Assembly: GCA_037043235.1 (NCBI GenBank) | Contig: JAWRVZ010000004.1 | Coordinates: 1,392,001 to 1,456,000 of the forward strand | Length of the DNA stretch: 64,000 bases | DNA from: Rhodeus uyekii | Taxonomy: Eukaryota; Chordata; Actinopteri; Cypriniformes; Acheilognathidae | Direction: 5' to 3' | Part shown: one piece after another, positions 63,652 to 64,000 of the stretch | Layout: each line of letters opens with the position of its first letter | How positions within the stretch are numbered: the stretch's first letter is position 1 | Notes under the pieces: generated by a model | What the model was told of the DNA's origin: nothing | Databases searched by the model: none | Seen by the model: only the letters and a program-made list of their open reading frames with translations | Position numbers and translations under genes: made by a program

Positions 63652-64000
63652 TACATTTGCTCTTAATGTTTTGTTCTGCAACCGGCATATGCATTTAAAA
63701 GTGCACTGGTATTCATTTATACACTTGTGCACTTGCACTGGAGCTGCACGGAAGATGTATGTCCACCAGGTGTAGATTGCAAAAATAAAAATGTGTATGA
63801 CAAAAGTGAGTCAGCAATCGCCCAAAAACTGAAAGATGGAGCCAATGTTGTTGTTTTTTTTAAACAGTAACATTACTGTCACACCAAAAGGACCCTCAGT
63901 TAATTACAACACCAACTACTCAACTCACATTTTTTTTCTTGTAACCGCAACAACACTTACCACCACTGCTACGAGAACAACTCTGAAGGCTTCATCATTC
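63652..64000. other. Flanking DNA to window end
   Basis: Mostly unremarkable. At 63966-64000 the minus strand has an open frame (NDEAFRVVLVAVV) ending at a consensus donor GTAAGT, so a host exon may enter the window here. Too short to identify. Confidence 0.2.

Overview
The window is vertebrate nuclear DNA, most likely from a ray-finned (teleost) fish. It holds spliced exons with consensus GT/AG borders, an ammonia-channel gene of the Rh glycoprotein family, and repeat families typical of teleosts: Tc1/mariner copies, DIRS tyrosine-recombinase retroelements, a Ty3/Gypsy chromovirus, hAT and pogo-like fragments, and long TA/TG microsatellites. The closest order cannot be fixed from sequence alone. 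The only clear host gene is the 3' part of an rhcg-like gene at 672-1988 (+), six exons with its 3' UTR and poly(A) signal. From there to about 8 kb the DNA is AT-rich and apparently gene-free, apart from one exon-like segment near 7041.

From 8.0 to 14.8 kb lies a decayed DIRS element on the minus strand, with terminal remnants at both edges. It is broken up by a hAT-like fragment, a palindromic MITE and a Tc1 remnant. The most conspicuous structure is 18316-34675: a Tc1/mariner-like element whose ends are split by a 15.1-kb array of six head-to-tail units of about 2.25 kb. Each unit carries an internal minisatellite of about 31 bp repeated about 13 times, a GATA/TA/TG microsatellite, and a GC-rich segment with a 30-codon open frame. 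Unit 3 is interrupted by a second Tc1-type transposon (23064-24678, TA target duplication). A 174-bp hAT MITE (33968-34141) sits in the right half of the outer transposon.

From 38 to 45 kb are a pogo-like element with a TA duplication, another copy of the outer Tc1-like family with a recognisable DDE transposase remnant, an LTR-like fragment, and a hAT-like insertion containing a tRNA-Ser-like pseudogene. From 45230 to 50389 is a structurally complete but coding-dead DIRS element on the minus strand. It has inverted ends and a diagnostic internal complementary region joining the two ends, plus tyrosine recombinase, RNase H, repeated reverse-transcriptase pieces and repeated gag pieces.

The last part holds a 408-bp LTR with an adjoining proline-rich, tandemly repeated reading frame (52769-54487), a Tc1 MITE (54884-55643), and a full-length, apparently intact Ty3/Gypsy chromovirus on the minus strand (55974-61053). 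Its two 398-bp LTRs appear identical, its target duplication is GTGGC, and both its gag and pol frames are open. Pol carries protease, RT, RNase H, integrase and chromodomain. It has no space for a normal tRNA primer site. Instead an 11-nt sequence beside the 5' LTR is perfectly complementary to an 11-nt sequence in the LTR, the signature of Tf1/sushi-type self-priming. It is inserted next to another DIRS-like copy (61059-63651) whose promoter region keeps a CRE-like palindrome.

I see no CRISPR, operon or other prokaryotic system. The notable biology here is nested retroelement and transposon structure rather than a new pathway.
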